The notes under the pieces are model-generated. The model did not search any database. It had not been told where the DNA came from and was given only the letters and a program-made list of their open reading frames with translations. The position numbers were made by a program, and so were the translations under genes. Shown here one piece after another: positions 45,323-56,398 of a stretch of DNA of 64,000 nucleotides (position 1 is the first letter of the stretch; the number at the start of each line of letters is the position of its first letter). Source of the stretch: Tricholoma matsutake (taxonomy: Eukaryota; Basidiomycota; Agaricomycetes; Agaricales; Tricholomataceae); the NCBI GenBank assembly GCA_026075535.2, contig AP026542.1:496001-560000 (forward strand), written 5' to 3'.

Positions 45323-45352
45323 GTAGTGGTAAATTCCATTGAAAACCAATAA
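44282..45352 (+). CDS. Chromovirus Gag, intact ORF
   Basis: An uninterrupted 356-residue frame encodes Gag. It has a Pro/Ser-rich start (EPSTSNPSPNPVPIPALEAK), an acidic segment, a capsid core of the retrotransposon-gag type (SFISSIVLYIHGRKPEF, RIMFALSYIQGGKAQFW), a Gly/Ser/Lys-rich linker and a CCHC knuckle at about residues 323-336 (CFNCGQLGHISRNC). Gag would assemble the particle and bind RNA. The last ten or so residues come from the foreign sequence after 45322, so the natural C terminus or Gag-Pol continuation is lost. Among the retroelement genes here it is the best preserved. Confidence 0.88.
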   Translation: MSEPSTSNPSPNPVPIPALEAKIDVLTAQMSQLVSVLAAPQPRQAEVQPETIGERDDEMEEMVEWIPQEDETAEKSGNGKVCLPKYAPLQIFDGTMENTKSFISSIVLYIHGRKPEFHTAESRIMFALSYIQGGKAQFWRNEAINQIAMGNKLFATFKEFLERLEAQFGDPNPKVTANAKLKTMHQGSSTADEFILQFKAEASQMDMGEATLVEFLKAGVNPSLVKSIYQLSSMPEKLDKWYNWAMRLDWQYRQEQAESKLMYGSSKFGKSSGGKSKKGKVPQAQAPRAQPLAMAVTPIVMESAAPAEAMEVDQAGRQAPLKCFNCGQLGHISRNCRQKRKIREATIVVVNSIENQ

Positions 45353-48070
45353 AAGTGGAGATGGGCATGAAATGAGTGCCAGTCTTTTCAGGATGCCAAG
45401 GAATGTGGAGATCTGAAATGAGAGCCATAGCTGAATCACGATCATGGACATAATTATATTTACCATCATGAAAGAACCCAGCAGGATTAGGAAAGCAGAA
45501 GTTCTGAATGTCATCCTCATACTTGAAAAGATGATTCTCAAAATACAGCTCAGCCTCCCAGATGTCAATAGCAGCATTGCAAATCATACCAGCATTACTA
45601 CTGGCTGGGCAAGCACCAAAAGGATGTATGTGATCAATGTAAAATTCCCCCCCGAAGCAAACCACAAGCCATGGTTTGTGATCAGGAAGAACAGGACAAG
45701 TACGATGGAAAGATTTGATGTCGAATGCCATTCATTGCCTGTGTGCCACGTGGAGTGTTAGCCACCTAGAAGGATGACAGAGATAAGTTAAAAGAATATA
45801 TGAGATTGAGGTAGAGAGAGTGAAAGCGAAGCACATGCAAGAGAGGAGAGAGAATAATGTCAAGATCATAGAAGAGAACCATGTTGAGATGACACGAGAG
45901 TAGAGTGTCAAGATGACAACATCAAGATGATGCCAGAGTAGAATGTCAAGTTGACATGAGAGTAAATTGTGAAGATGACAAGGGAGTGAAATGTTGATAT
46001 GACATAAGAGTAAAGTGAAAAGGTAGTGGAATCAGGAGGAACAGGATGAAAGGAAGGAAAACTCATGGCTTCAGCTACATGACAAGACATATCAAAGTGG
46101 GTAGGAAAATCTTCCTTGGATATGAAACTGTTGATGTAACCCATACCCGAGATAGGATCATCCTTGGACAAGTTACGACAGACACAATACTTGGGAGCAA
46201 CCCCTGGTCCCTGGTCTTGCTCATCAACAATAAATGAGGAGCAGTAAATAGGTCCGCAAAGAATACATTCTGTTTTGGAAAGAGAGAAAGGCCCAGACAT
46301 ACGATGAAGTGCAAGTTCACCAGAGATATATTCCTCCACCAAGGCAGGGAAATGGTCAACTGAAGAATGATTTTTGATAATAACAGATTTTTGAAGGGGA
46401 GGCATTGGACCAAGAGGAAAGCCATGAGAGAGGAAGGGGGTAAGAGGAGGTGATATTGTGCTTGTGCAAAGCAGCTTCAAAGGCCAAGGTATTGTAAGGA
46501 TGGACAACACAGTCAAAAAGCTCAATGTCGGAAGGAGAGGTGTTAGGAAGGCAAGGACAATGGCAAATAGTGTCTGAAAAATCATGGTAGGGCAAAGGAA
46601 GGTGATGTGGCAAAAGAGGGTGAGAAGAAGAGGAGGAGGACTCCTCAAACGTGGATATGACTGTCTGTAACATGGGAACAACAGGTGTTACATTCAAGGG
46701 CAGTGTGGTCACCACTGCAGAGACTGCAGAAATGGATACAGTCAGCACCATGCTGGCCATCACAGGACTTTGAGATGTTCCAAACAGTGCAAACTCATTT
46801 TGGGGAGGAGCCTTTGAAGGGTTTGACAGTCCACAATACAGCATCTGTGTAGCAACAGAAGAGTGGCTTACCATCCTTGAAAGAGGTGGAGGAGGAGGGA
46901 TGATTGCAATATCTGTGATCTCTCCTGCACAAAAGGCATGTGGGAGTCATGTTCCAAAAGGATGCTCGAGTAGAGGAGATCTCCACAGAGGAGGGATACC
47001 TCTGACCTTTTGAAAGATGTGTGTCGACATCAGCAGGACATTTGACACCCAAGAAAGAAGACACCAGGCTACTCTTGATTTCCCTTGCCCAAACTAGAAC
47101 TTCAATGCATAAAGTGTAAACCATCCAATCGAACAGAACACCCTTCATGATATCCCAGTGAGATTCAAGCTTGAAGGAATACCAAAGTTGAAAAGAGCTC
47201 TCAAAGTCCCCCTGCTGGATGAAGAAGTCATGATGCTGCTTAAACTCCAAATTGTAGGATGTTGATGTAGGTTCCTGGTCCTTGTTAGAGCTGCACAGGA
47301 GCTCCAGAGCTTGTAAAAAAATAGTGGAGGCTTCAATATAGCAAAGGGGTGTGAGGCAAGAATGGTGATCATCCGAACCCCAGAGAGAGACCATTTTAGG
47401 CATGTCGAGTAAAGGAATCTTCTCTGAAGTGGTATCATCAGCACCCCAAGGATGAGATAGCTTCAGTTGTACATCCTGAGGTGAGTGATTGATGGTTTTG
47501 ATGTGGTTGTTGAGGAAGAAATTTAAAGAAGGGCAAGCCTTGTTCTTGATACCAAGAAGATACACAGTAGGGATAACAGGGAGTTCACTTTTTCCCATCA
47601 CACGAGGCATGGGATTGACAAGCTGCATCGAGCCAAGAAGACTAGCCCTGGTTTTGGTCTCTGCTTCATTGTTCTTGTCCTTTTCAGTCTGCCTTTCCAA
47701 CTCAGCAACTTTCTTCACATTTGCATGCATAACCTCAACTTCACGAGTAAGGGAAGGAGGTAAGGGACCGAAAGAGTCACAATATCATTGACTGTCAACA
47801 AGATCCTGCAACTCTCAGGAGGAACAACAAAAAGGGGTTTTTAGGTCCGGGCCGATGTCCAGATCATCTGGATGAGGAGATATGGTGGTTTTGGCATTAA
47901 CTGTATCAAGTATACTGTTATTGTTAAAATTCTTGTTTAAATTCTCAGTGATGCGGAAAGCAAGAGGCAATTCATATCGATCCTTTGCAGGAGGTACGAC
48001 AATGTGTGCATCAAAATTGAAGGCATCTGTCAAAGGACCTTCAATTCCAGCATTGATCAGTTGAGTTAGG
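45323..48070 (-). pseudogene. Reverse-transcriptase element, antisense and 3'-truncated
   Basis: Read on minus from about 48070: an N-terminal part (HIVVPPAKDRYELPLAFRI), a 311-residue gag-like frame (47730-46795) with a Cys/His segment (CLLCRRDHRYCNHP) and VKPFKG, then RT: HGFPLGPMPPLQ, GELALHRMSGPFS, VCRNLSKDDPISG, KEDFPTHFD; after an interruption, AFDIKSFHRTCPVLPDH (catalytic Asp), HPFGACPASSNAGM and FKYEDDIQNF (YxDD-type active site). It resembles basidiomycete RT elements of the tyrosine-recombinase/DIRS type, but the recombinase part is absent because the element ends at 45323. 45770-46025 is a minisatellite that splits the RT, probably an expanded intron. Confidence 0.65.
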
Positions 48071-48084
48071 CATTATATTGACAA

Positions 48085-48429
48085 AAGTGATGTGCAGGGC
48101 CCAGCTTGGTCACAGGCCTGTCACAAGCCCTGGAAAGCCCAAATGCTCTGGCAGTGGCAACTCCTGCTAGACACAAAAAGTAAAACCATATTTAGGCTTG
48201 TTTATTGATGCTGATGATGAATCCGGAAGAAAATCTTAAAAATACCAAACATGGAAATTTTAAATCAACATTTCTCAATATTTGGTTTTGGATTCGGACT
48301 CAGCCAATCAGCCTGATTCAGAATTTGTCACATTTTGGACCAGCCGGTGACCATGGCTGCATCACAGCAGTCGGGCTTTTGCAGGCTTTGTCACAGGCTT
48401 TGTCACAGGCTGGGCCCTGCACATCACTA
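48085..48429. mobile_element. MITE, TAGTGATGTGCAGGGC family, copy 1 (345 bp)
   Basis: The ends are AAGTGATGTGCAGGGCCC and GGGCCCTGCACATCACTA. It is a full-length match, in reverse orientation, to 50566-50910. Subterminal repeats (ggctttgtcacaggc) occur at one end. The TSD is unclear. Both copies are non-coding; the open frames inside are incidental. Confidence 0.85.
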
Positions 48430-48627
48430 AAATTTGACAAGAAAAGATGAGTGCAGCAAATAAGAAGACTGTCTTAATAGCTGCGCACGCAACCGCCAAC
48501 TTCAAGTAAAACATCTGAGTTTAATCAGCCGAGTTGGCGGCATATGGAACTCATGTAATTGATTGCCTTATCTGCCACTTGGTCTAGCCAGCTTCACACG
48601 TACTATCCCTGGCACTGGGTTTGAAAG
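48430..48627. other. Short unassigned spacer
   Basis: No gene or repeat recognised between the MITE and the next TIR element. Confidence 0.4.
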
Positions 48628-49277
48628 TGGGTAGGTGTTTGAAAACTCGATATTAGTCCTTGTTCCCTTGCACTTGGGACCTCGGAATTCTCCGAATAGG
48701 AGCTCACAGCACCTATCAGTATGGCTGTAAATTTTCTTTTGAGGAAATCAGCCGAGTTTTGGTGAAACTAGAGGAATGGTAAGCGAAAACTCTACTGATT
48801 GTGAGGAAACAGTGTCGGAAATATTTCTAGGGACCACGATCTATGAAATTCTTTGATATCCATGATCCTTATATAGAATAAAAGCTCTGTACCAAATTTT
48901 ATAGGTAGGGACATGCTCTATCCTGTTCGACGGAGAATTTGAAACTGGCGTGACAATCCTAGTAAGCGGAGTTTGAAGTACGTGTCACATCTGAGTCGCG
49001 TCCACACTTAGTTTGTTGATTGATCATGCTAGTAAATGCCGAGCGGGACTGAATTGGCTGGCCTGGGATCGTGACTAATGTGACTGATTTATTTTCAAAC
49101 ACCCACCTTTTGAGTCTCTTGACACTGGCAAGGCTCTCTTGACGGTTTATCTAATAATTTTTTACATGGATAGATGTAATAGAAGCATATGTACCTTCCA
49201 CAGAAAGCCAGGGGGCCAGATTGGACGGGAAGTACAACTCCGAAACGATTTTTCCAAAATTTTCAAACACCTACCCA
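48628..49277. mobile_element. Putative 650-bp TIR element
   Basis: TGGGTAGGTGTTTGAAAA at 48628 is matched by TTTTCAAACACCTACCCA at 49260-49277. A related ttttcaaacacccacc occurs internally at 49094. A weaker outer pair (cactgggt at 48613, acccagtg at 49289) may mean the true ends lie slightly outside. No TSD was established and no coding region is present. Confidence 0.6.
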
Positions 49278-49499
49278 ACGATAAGTAGACCCAGTGTAGT
49301 TCGAACCTCCAATGATGTACTTTTTATCCGCATTTAGATCAGGCCAAGTACCAGCCCGGCAATTTTTATCCGCTCTTCCACCTCATACATTTTTAAAAAA
49401 TCTCGATTTCTATCTGGAAATACGTGAGGGATTTTCAAAAATTCGCTCAGTTTTTATCCGCAGTGGCCTCAGGCATTTGGCAGAGATTTCAGGGGTCCT

Positions 49500-50275
49500 T
49501 CTTCCCTCTGAGCTGGCAGATGCCTCTGGTGTTTCTAGGCACTGTCCAGGTGGTTTTCGATCTTGCGTTCCCGAATGTTGACTTGACGATCCCCACGTTA
49601 CCACGGTATGGATCTATCAACCTGTCATGATAATCATTGACGGTTACTATGGCATGCTAGGCTTACAAGTGAAGAATACCTGAAAGTCCAAAATTGTGGG
49701 TGACGTCCTCGATTTCATCAAGAAATTCCTCCAAAGTGCCGAGTTTGTTCATTGACCAGACAAAATTCGCACATACGTTCATTGGGCACTTAAACCTGGT
49801 GGTCCTGCATATCACCAGCTGCCAACCCCACAAACCTGTAAAGTTGCTCGTGATCATCCTGAGGCTGGTTACATAGTACGTTTCATTCTGTTAGTTCACT
49901 TTGCTCGTTATGACTAGCCTGTCTATTGTGCCAGGCTCCCGATGGGTTCCTTACGTTCAGTCTAAGTTCATAACACCGTTCGCTGAGCAAAATCTCCGAT
50001 ACACAAGAAACTTGGTCCTTCATGAATCATCCTTCGCTTGACACAAAACACCCACCCCAAGGTTTATACACTCTGATTCTTACTGCGGTATGTCACCGTT
50101 TCTCTTTGCTTCATAGCTGTATTGATAATCAACAAATTGACAGGTGGAACGTGGTTTCACTGCAAACGTAAAAGGAAGCTACATAGAGGCTCCCATTTTC
50201 GCCTACAAGAATTACTGGCGACCACTGCAGCAGTTCTTAAAATTTGACTACTTCTTGCTCCATATTATGTTACAT
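49500..50275 (+). pseudogene. DUF6532-like gene fragment
   Basis: Pieces in order: VFLGTVQVVFDLAFPNVDLT (49520-49590), then after a probable intron KSKIVGDVLDFIKKFLQSAEFVH, TGA in place of Arg, PDKIRTYVHWALKPGGPAY, a QLPTP..CKVARDHPEAGY segment, TPFAEQNLRYTR (about 49985) and finally VERGFTANVKGSYIEAPIFAY...NYW (50150-50220). The order and wording parallel the gene at 56399-58861. From memory this is the DUF6532 family of basidiomycete hypothetical proteins (function unknown). Stops and missing pieces make it a pseudogene. Confidence 0.6.
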
Positions 50276-50565
50276 TAATGTTTATCGAGTTTAAAATCTG
50301 TTTACTCAAGTCCAATGGTGGGCAGTTTGAAATGCGGCGTCGCCATGCCCACCCCCTTTTCTTCTACATCACGTGCACAGATCGCATCTCCCCTCTCCTT
50401 CACAATGCTCTGTCACACCGTATCGCGTGTACACACTCCTTGCATCACTTCCAGTCTCTCGCATTGCACTGCACATTGTTGCATCGCTTGCACATCTCGG
50501 CATTACTTGCTCCTCTTGGCATCGCTTGCACCTTTTTGCATCGCTTGCAGTTCTCGACCATGCAT

Positions 50566-50910
50566 TAGTGATGTGCAGGGCCCAGCCTGTGACAAAGCCT
50601 GTGACAAAGCCTGCAAAAGCCCGACTGCTGTGATGCAGCCATGGTCACCAGCTGGTCCAAAATGTGACAAATTCTGAATCAGGCTGATCATCTGAGTCCA
50701 AATCCAAATCCAAATATTGAGAAATATTGATTTAAGATTTCCATGTTTGGTAGTTTTAAGATTTTCTTCCGGATTCATCATCAGCATCAATAAACAAGCC
50801 TAGATATGGTTTTACTTTTTGTGTCTAGCAGGAGTTGCCACCGCCAGAGCGTTTGGGCTTTCCAGGGCTTGTGACAGGCCTGTGACCAAGCCGGGCTCTG
50901 CACATCACTA
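50566..50910. mobile_element. MITE, TAGTGATGTGCAGGGC family, copy 2 (345 bp)
   Basis: The termini are TAGTGATGTGCAGGGCCC and GGGCTCTGCACATCACTA. Flanking octamers ccatgcat and ccacacat agree at six of eight, with the two mismatches being transitions. It is an inverted copy of 48085-48429. Confidence 0.87.
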
Positions 50911-51123
50911 CCACACATTGGTTAAATGACCCAGATCATGTATTAGACCCTATTCCTAGGAGAAAAAGCAAGTTCAGAGACTTTCCCCTTTTTTGGGATC
51001 TCTCTGCAACTCTCTCACTCTCCTAGGTAAGGGCAGCTCATTTATGTATCTCTTTGCAACCCTCTCACTCTCCTAGAGTCTTCGTGTCTAGCTTTTTTTG
51101 ATCTTATTTATTACTTTGACATC
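50911..51123. repeat. Leader of the tyrosine-recombinase retroelement
   Basis: A direct repeat of about 27 bp (ctctctgcaactctctcactctcctag and ctctttgcaaccctctcactctcctag) occurs at 51000 and 51051. This may be part of the split terminal repeats typical of DIRS/Ngaro elements. I found no matching copy at the 3' end. Confidence 0.4.
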
Positions 51124-52634
51124 GTGTCTGATATGTTAGGAAATGGACACTCAGACTACTTTGGTCAGGGAGCTACCTCTGACAGGAGGGGAACTGAGGA
51201 CCGAAACAAATCAGGAACGGCTAACTTCAGTCAGACAAACCTCGCAGGAGCCACAAACTCCAGCCAGACGGACCCTGCAGGAATGACTAACACCAGCCAG
51301 ACGGTCGCTACTGGAACGACTGGGGATAGAAGTACCGGTGCCCGTGATTCAGAATTTGAAATCTCTCAAGGACCAGGAACTCGAGCATGGTCACAGAGCC
51401 CAATCCTGAATGATGTCTTTAGAGCCAGTCTCATCTCACAGATGGACGCGCTTGTACAAGATTTCAGAACCAAGAAGATATCAAAATCAGAGACTTTATA
51501 CCAAATCCTTAAAACTCTACTCGAAGCTGGACTCGAAGAATCAAGCAGATGCTCAACCCTTGAGGAATATACCTTATATGTTGATATCATCGCGTCTCGC
51601 CAACAGGAGTCTGAGAACCGAGGATTACCAACTCAAAGAGAGCAAGGAGGGGGACAAAGAGAACCTGAAGGAGACCTCGATGGAGGACATGTCAGAGAAC
51701 TTCGAGAAGGAGATGCACCTTCGGAAGAGGCTGAGTGACTCCTTCAACTTATACAAAAGGACCATCATCACAAAAGGGGAGACAAAGCTCCACAGGATCC
51801 TCAGACTCGGAAGATGACAGACCTGGTGGAGAAGGGGAATCAAATAAAAAGAAATGTATCTATCAATCACAACTGCCATGGTACACTGCAGAGATCGCAG
51901 CCCAAGCCAGAGAGGTCAACGGAAATCAAAAGACTACCCAAGAAATGCTTGCAATTCTCCAGAAGAACCTCGGATTTGTGGAGCGAGAGATTCGTTGAGC
52001 AGCTTCAGCGCCCCAAGGTTTCCCAGAGTCTGAATAGAGACATATTTTCAAAGGAGAAGCAGTTAACCTTGACATCATCTTCAGCAGTCTCCACCACATT
52101 GCCCCTCCTAAGGAGAATGTGGGATGCCTCGGAGGAACAGAAATCTCTCTTGGTAAATCAGATCCAGCGAGAAAGGTGCAAATGAGCGGCAACTGGAACA
52201 TTGCATGGTACACATCCATGAAAGTGATCGCGTTTGTTTTCCCCCATAGAGGTGAAGAGCTATGACAATGGCACAGCTACCTGGCTTCCGAATTCTCTGC
52301 GAAGCACCTCAACAGCCATTACAAACTCATTGCGTTCAACAAGGCAGTCAGAGCTATGGTTGGAGGAGGTCAATCAATCCTTCTCACTGACCGAGAACAC
52401 TTCTCTTTCCTCTACTCAGCCTACCTTCTCCCTGACGAAGTCCAAGGGAGTACAGGGGGGCGCTTTGCGAGCAGAGATCAACGAGAAACAAAAGAACGAT
52501 CAGCAGATGCGTGTAGACGTTTCAACAGTGTTGGAGGGTGCCGAAATACACCGAACTTGTGCAGATACCGACACATCTGCAGCAAGTGCAAGCAAAGCGG
52601 TCACAGACAAGAAAATTGCACTAAGCAAATCTGA
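51124..52634 (+). pseudogene. DIRS-like gag with Cys/His fingers
   Basis: 51124-51738 encodes a Ser/Thr/Gly-rich start with repeated TNxSQTxxxG units, then a helical part. The frame shifts near 51735, continuing with SSTGSSDSEDD and CIYQSQLPWYTAEI. TGA and TAG (about 51996 and 52032, plausibly Arg and Trp originally) precede GNWNIAWYTSMKVIAFVFPHR, HLNSHYKLIAFNKAVRAM and the C-terminal CRRFNSVGGCRNTPNLCRYR plus CSKCKQSGHRQENC fingers, ending at TAG 52632-52634. This is the gag/nucleocapsid of the element. Confidence 0.72.
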
Positions 52635-54491
52635 TATCGTGTATGGAATGCGACCGAAGTATCTAAGATACAACTTATGGGATAGTAAAGAACAAAACAA
52701 CCGTTCCGATAAACTTACCCTCCTGGATCTCGCAGACTGGACCGAGTTTGCAAAGCCTCTACCTAGGGTACCAGTCTCAGAACTCGACAACCGTGAAGCA
52801 AAGAATATGATAGACAACAACCTGAATTTATTCAAAATCATCACGCCGATCAACGTCGATAGATTCGAGGCCTTATTGGGAACTCATCCTAACGCTTTTG
52901 TCAAATCCATGTGCAGAGGTCTACGTGAAGGTTTCTGGCCATGGGCCGACACCCAATGCAAAGATTTGCCGAAGTCAGTGGATGAGTCATTAGGAATGCC
53001 ACAGAAGAAAGAAGTAGCAGATTTCTTATGGGCACAACACAATTGTGAACGAGCAAAGGGACAGTTCTCGGGACCTTTTGGTCGAGACCTCCTCCCCGGA
53101 ATGCACACATCGCCTATACACGTCGTACCAAAACCGCGTTCAAAAAAACTGAGAATGGTTATTAATATGAGCACTGGGCCTTTCTCACCAAACTCTATGA
53201 TCAGTAGAGATAATGTCAAGGGCTTTCCTCTCGACGACATGAGACACTTGGGCGCAGGTTCACTAGCGTGCCACAGAGCTGACCCGAGTCATCGACTAGT
53301 CATTTTCAAGTTGGATGTGGCAGAAGCATACCATCTATTGCCAATGCATCCTTTCTGGCAACTCAAACAAATTGTTACAATTGACGGGGAGCGGGATGTC
53401 GACAGAAACAACTGCTTTGGTGGACATGGATCTGCAGGGATTTACATTTCATTCCATGGGCTAGTGACCTGGATCACCAAAAAGGTAAAAATGATCCCAA
53501 ATCTCTGGACGTACATGGACGATTTGTTTGGGATCGACGATGAAGGTGATCTCACATGGTACCACAAGTATGAGAAGAAAATGCCTACAAAGCAAGTCAA
53601 GCTCCTGTCCCTTTGGGACGAACTCGGCATACCCCACGAGGCTCACAAACAACTCTTCAGGGAAACACTGACCATCATTGGTGTAGATGTAAACGCAAAC
53701 AGTTTGACACTTACTCTACCAAAAAATGCGCTTCAAGACCTTTTAGAAGAACTCCATAAATTCATGGCTTGGTCAAAATCCAAACGAGGGACCTCCTGGA
53801 CACTGCGACGATGGCAGAAATTAGCGGGGTGGCTTAATTGGAGCTTCAATGTTTTCCCACACTTACGACCAGCACTGAACACATTTTACCCAAAAATTGC
53901 AGGTAAAGACCAACCATTGATGAAAATCTGGGTCAACAACAAGGTTCAACAAGACTTGAACTGGGCCATTGGACACCTTCAAGAGTCGCTTGGAGTCAGG
54001 CTCCTATCTTCCATTACGTGGGACCTGGAGGATGCCGATGAGACCCTTTTCTGTGACACTTCTATGACAGGAATGGGGTTCTGGTGTCCTGCCCGAAATG
54101 AAGGCTTTTACGCACCTACACCGCTGATCTCTGCAAGAGAGATCATTTTTTACTTCAAAGCTTGGGCTGTATCAAGTGCAATTGAAAATCTGGGAAGAAT
54201 GGCTGGGGACTATGCAAAATCATCGTCTATACAGACAGCATGAATATGGTTGACATTTTTAACTCGCTTAGGTGCCTACCAGAGTTTAGCCCTTTGCTCT
54301 GCTTCTCAGTTGACATTTGCCTCAGAAAAAACTTTGACATTCATGTAATCCATATTCCAGGAGAGCATAACCAAGTGGCCGACGCACTTTCATGGAATAA
54401 TGTTGACAAAGCACGAAAACTAGTGCCGGGACTCTCTATCTCCAAATTTGAACCCCCACAATTTGAAACGTTGGGGGCAACAAAAAAATGA
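52234..54491 (+). pseudogene. DIRS-like reverse transcriptase and RNase H
   Basis: The long frame 52234-54243 overlaps the gag end in another frame; genuine RT sequence begins near 52627. Motifs: SPIHVVPKPRSKKLRMVINM, FKLDVAEAYHLLPMHP (catalytic Asp), GIYISFHGLVTWI, and the YMDD box in WTYMDDLFGID (near 53510). RNase H follows with FCDTSMTGMGFW and, after a one-base frameshift near 54200-54215, YTDSMNMVDIFNSL and HIPGEHNQVADALSW. The frame ends at 54491, overlapping the recombinase start by ATGA. Confidence 0.85.
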
Positions 54492-55462
54492 TTGTTTCTC
54501 ATGTGCATTCTCAGCAACCGCTTCGGGAACCCTGGACGCACGAATGCCTGGTCCGTGAACGAGCAATTGCTCTGGGACAGGCAATCAACGTTAGTACTTG
54601 GAAAAACTATGGATCTGCTCTAAACTCTTACCTTTCATTCATGAGGATGCACACCATGCCAGTGGAACCGACGGCTGAAACTCTCAGCCTATACACAGTA
54701 TACATGTGCCACCATATAAAACCAGACTCAGTGGATACCTATCTTTCAGGAATATGTCACCAACTAGAACCTTACTTCCCCAACGTCCAAGAAATCAGAA
54801 AGTCCCATCTGGTCCACTGCACTCTGGAAGGTTGCAAACGCTTGCGAGGAACCCCAACAATTCGAAAGCGCGCGCTCACTATTGGCAATCTCAACATGGT
54901 ATGTGAGTCATACGTGCCCAACCACACACATGACAACCTCTTATTTTGCACGCAACTCTGCGTCGGCTTTTTTGCACTAATGTGTTTAGGTGAGATGACC
55001 TGGCCTGACGATATGGATCTATGCAATCCTCAAAAGTTGACAAAACAAAACTCTGTCATCATCAACAACAGTTCCTTTGAGTTTTTCTTGCCTGGACACA
55101 AGGCCGACAGATTCTTCGAAGGAAACACTATCATAATATGCAATAACCCCTTCCCTTGCAATCCCATGGCCCTCTTCTCAGTGTACTTGAAGTCTAGGGA
55201 TCGTCTATTCCCCCTGTCCTCCCCGCTTTGGCTAAATGCAAGAGGAACTGTGCCAACTAGGTCCCTGTTCATGAGACGACTTCGACGTTTCTTCAACAGT
55301 AATATTGGAGGCCAGTCTATGAGAGCGGGAGGAGCAACATCATTAGCAGAGAATGGTGTAGCTCCTCACATCATTCAGGGGATCGGAAGATGGGCTTCAG
55401 GTGCATGGCAGATTTACATTCATAAGCACCCTGTGCTTCTCCAAGCAATGCTACATGCATAA
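54488..55462 (+). pseudogene. Tyrosine recombinase of the DIRS-like element
   Basis: An open 324-residue frame. The N-terminal half is a SAM-like core-binding region (STWKNYGSALNSYLSFM), followed by the catalytic domain: GFFALMCLGEMTWPDD, a central barrel-like region, SMRAGGATSLAENGVAPHII, GRWASGAWQIYIHKHP with the nucleophile Tyr. In related enzymes box I reads LMRLGE and box II HSxR; here they read LMCLGE (Arg to Cys, one CpG transition) and QSMR (His to Gln). So the frame is open but two catalytic residues appear lost. The comparison to the family consensus is from memory. Confidence 0.8.
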
Positions 55463-56398
55463 GCAACACCTGTCGAGAATTGATTCTTTCTGTCGGTTTC
55501 ATTGGCAACCTACTTACAGTCCTGTATTTGTATCCACGCTCCTCACATCGGTCACTTTTTTTCTGTACCTGTTCCCTCATCTCTTCAACTTCTCCCTCAA
55601 TAGGCCTTAGGTGTACCTCGTAGATTCAAATAACATTGTGACCCTTTGGCTACATCAGCAAAATCAAAGATCCACTTTTTTTACTTAATTAGCTTATTAC
55701 TGATTAATACTCAATTAATGAGAATAAGCGGATTAAGTTCATGTTTTTCCTTAAAATTGATGGTGCAATAAGCAGAAATAAGTAGATATATAAGTTCAAG
55801 TAGTGTAAGAGGATTCAGCAGATATTTAAGTAGATTAAGCCCATCACTGGCAGCAGCTGCATCTGGTTATAGTCAAAATAAGGAGATATAAAAAGTTAAG
55901 TAGTGTAAGAGGATTCAGAAGATACTTAAGTAAATTAAGCCTATCATTGGTGGCAGCTGCACTCAGGCTGTTCTCCATGATCAACAGAAAAATATTATGA
56001 TATACATCAGTAATTAAGCATTTCAGTTTCCAGAGGTTGCTCAACTTGAGCAACCACTGAAAACCAGCCAAAACTCGGAAACTCAAACATCTCAAAATGT
56101 ATGTCCAATTTTCTGGAAACCTACCCCAGTAGCAAGCCATGGTAACTTAGGAAATCTATAGAAACCTATGAAACCTAGGAACTATGCTGAAGAAATTGGC
56201 TAAGTGGCAATTAAATGTTGTTACGTGGAGTCCAGTATGTGGTGACTATGTAGTACCAGGGTATAAGGTCATATCTAAGCAACAATGTAGAGTTCATGGC
56301 TTCTGAGGGCTTGAAGGAATGTAAAAGTCTTCACAGTAGGCAGATATTATCGATGCATCCGCGTAAAGATCATTGCCCATATTATCATCAGCACCATT
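55463..56398. other. AT-rich repeat region without a gene
   Basis: A segment of about 75 bp (aagtagtgtaagaggattcag...ttaagcccatcactggcagcagctgc) is present twice in tandem, at 55797 and 55895, 98 bp apart. 55690-55770 is very AT-rich. 56020-56190 is rich in ggaaacc/ggtttcc words like those at 62215-62275. The adjacent 3' part (56280-56398) is the downstream region of the minus-strand gene. Confidence 0.5.

Larger units (their letters stand above)
51124..55462 (+). mobile_element. Tyrosine-recombinase (DIRS/Ngaro-like) retroelement
   Basis: Gag, RT-RNase H and a tyrosine recombinase lie in that order on one strand, the defining gene set of DIRS-order retroelements, which integrate by site-specific recombination instead of with a DDE integrase. 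Coding is nearly complete but broken by at least two frameshifts, several stops and two substituted recombinase residues. Terminal repeats were not identified. Confidence 0.82.
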
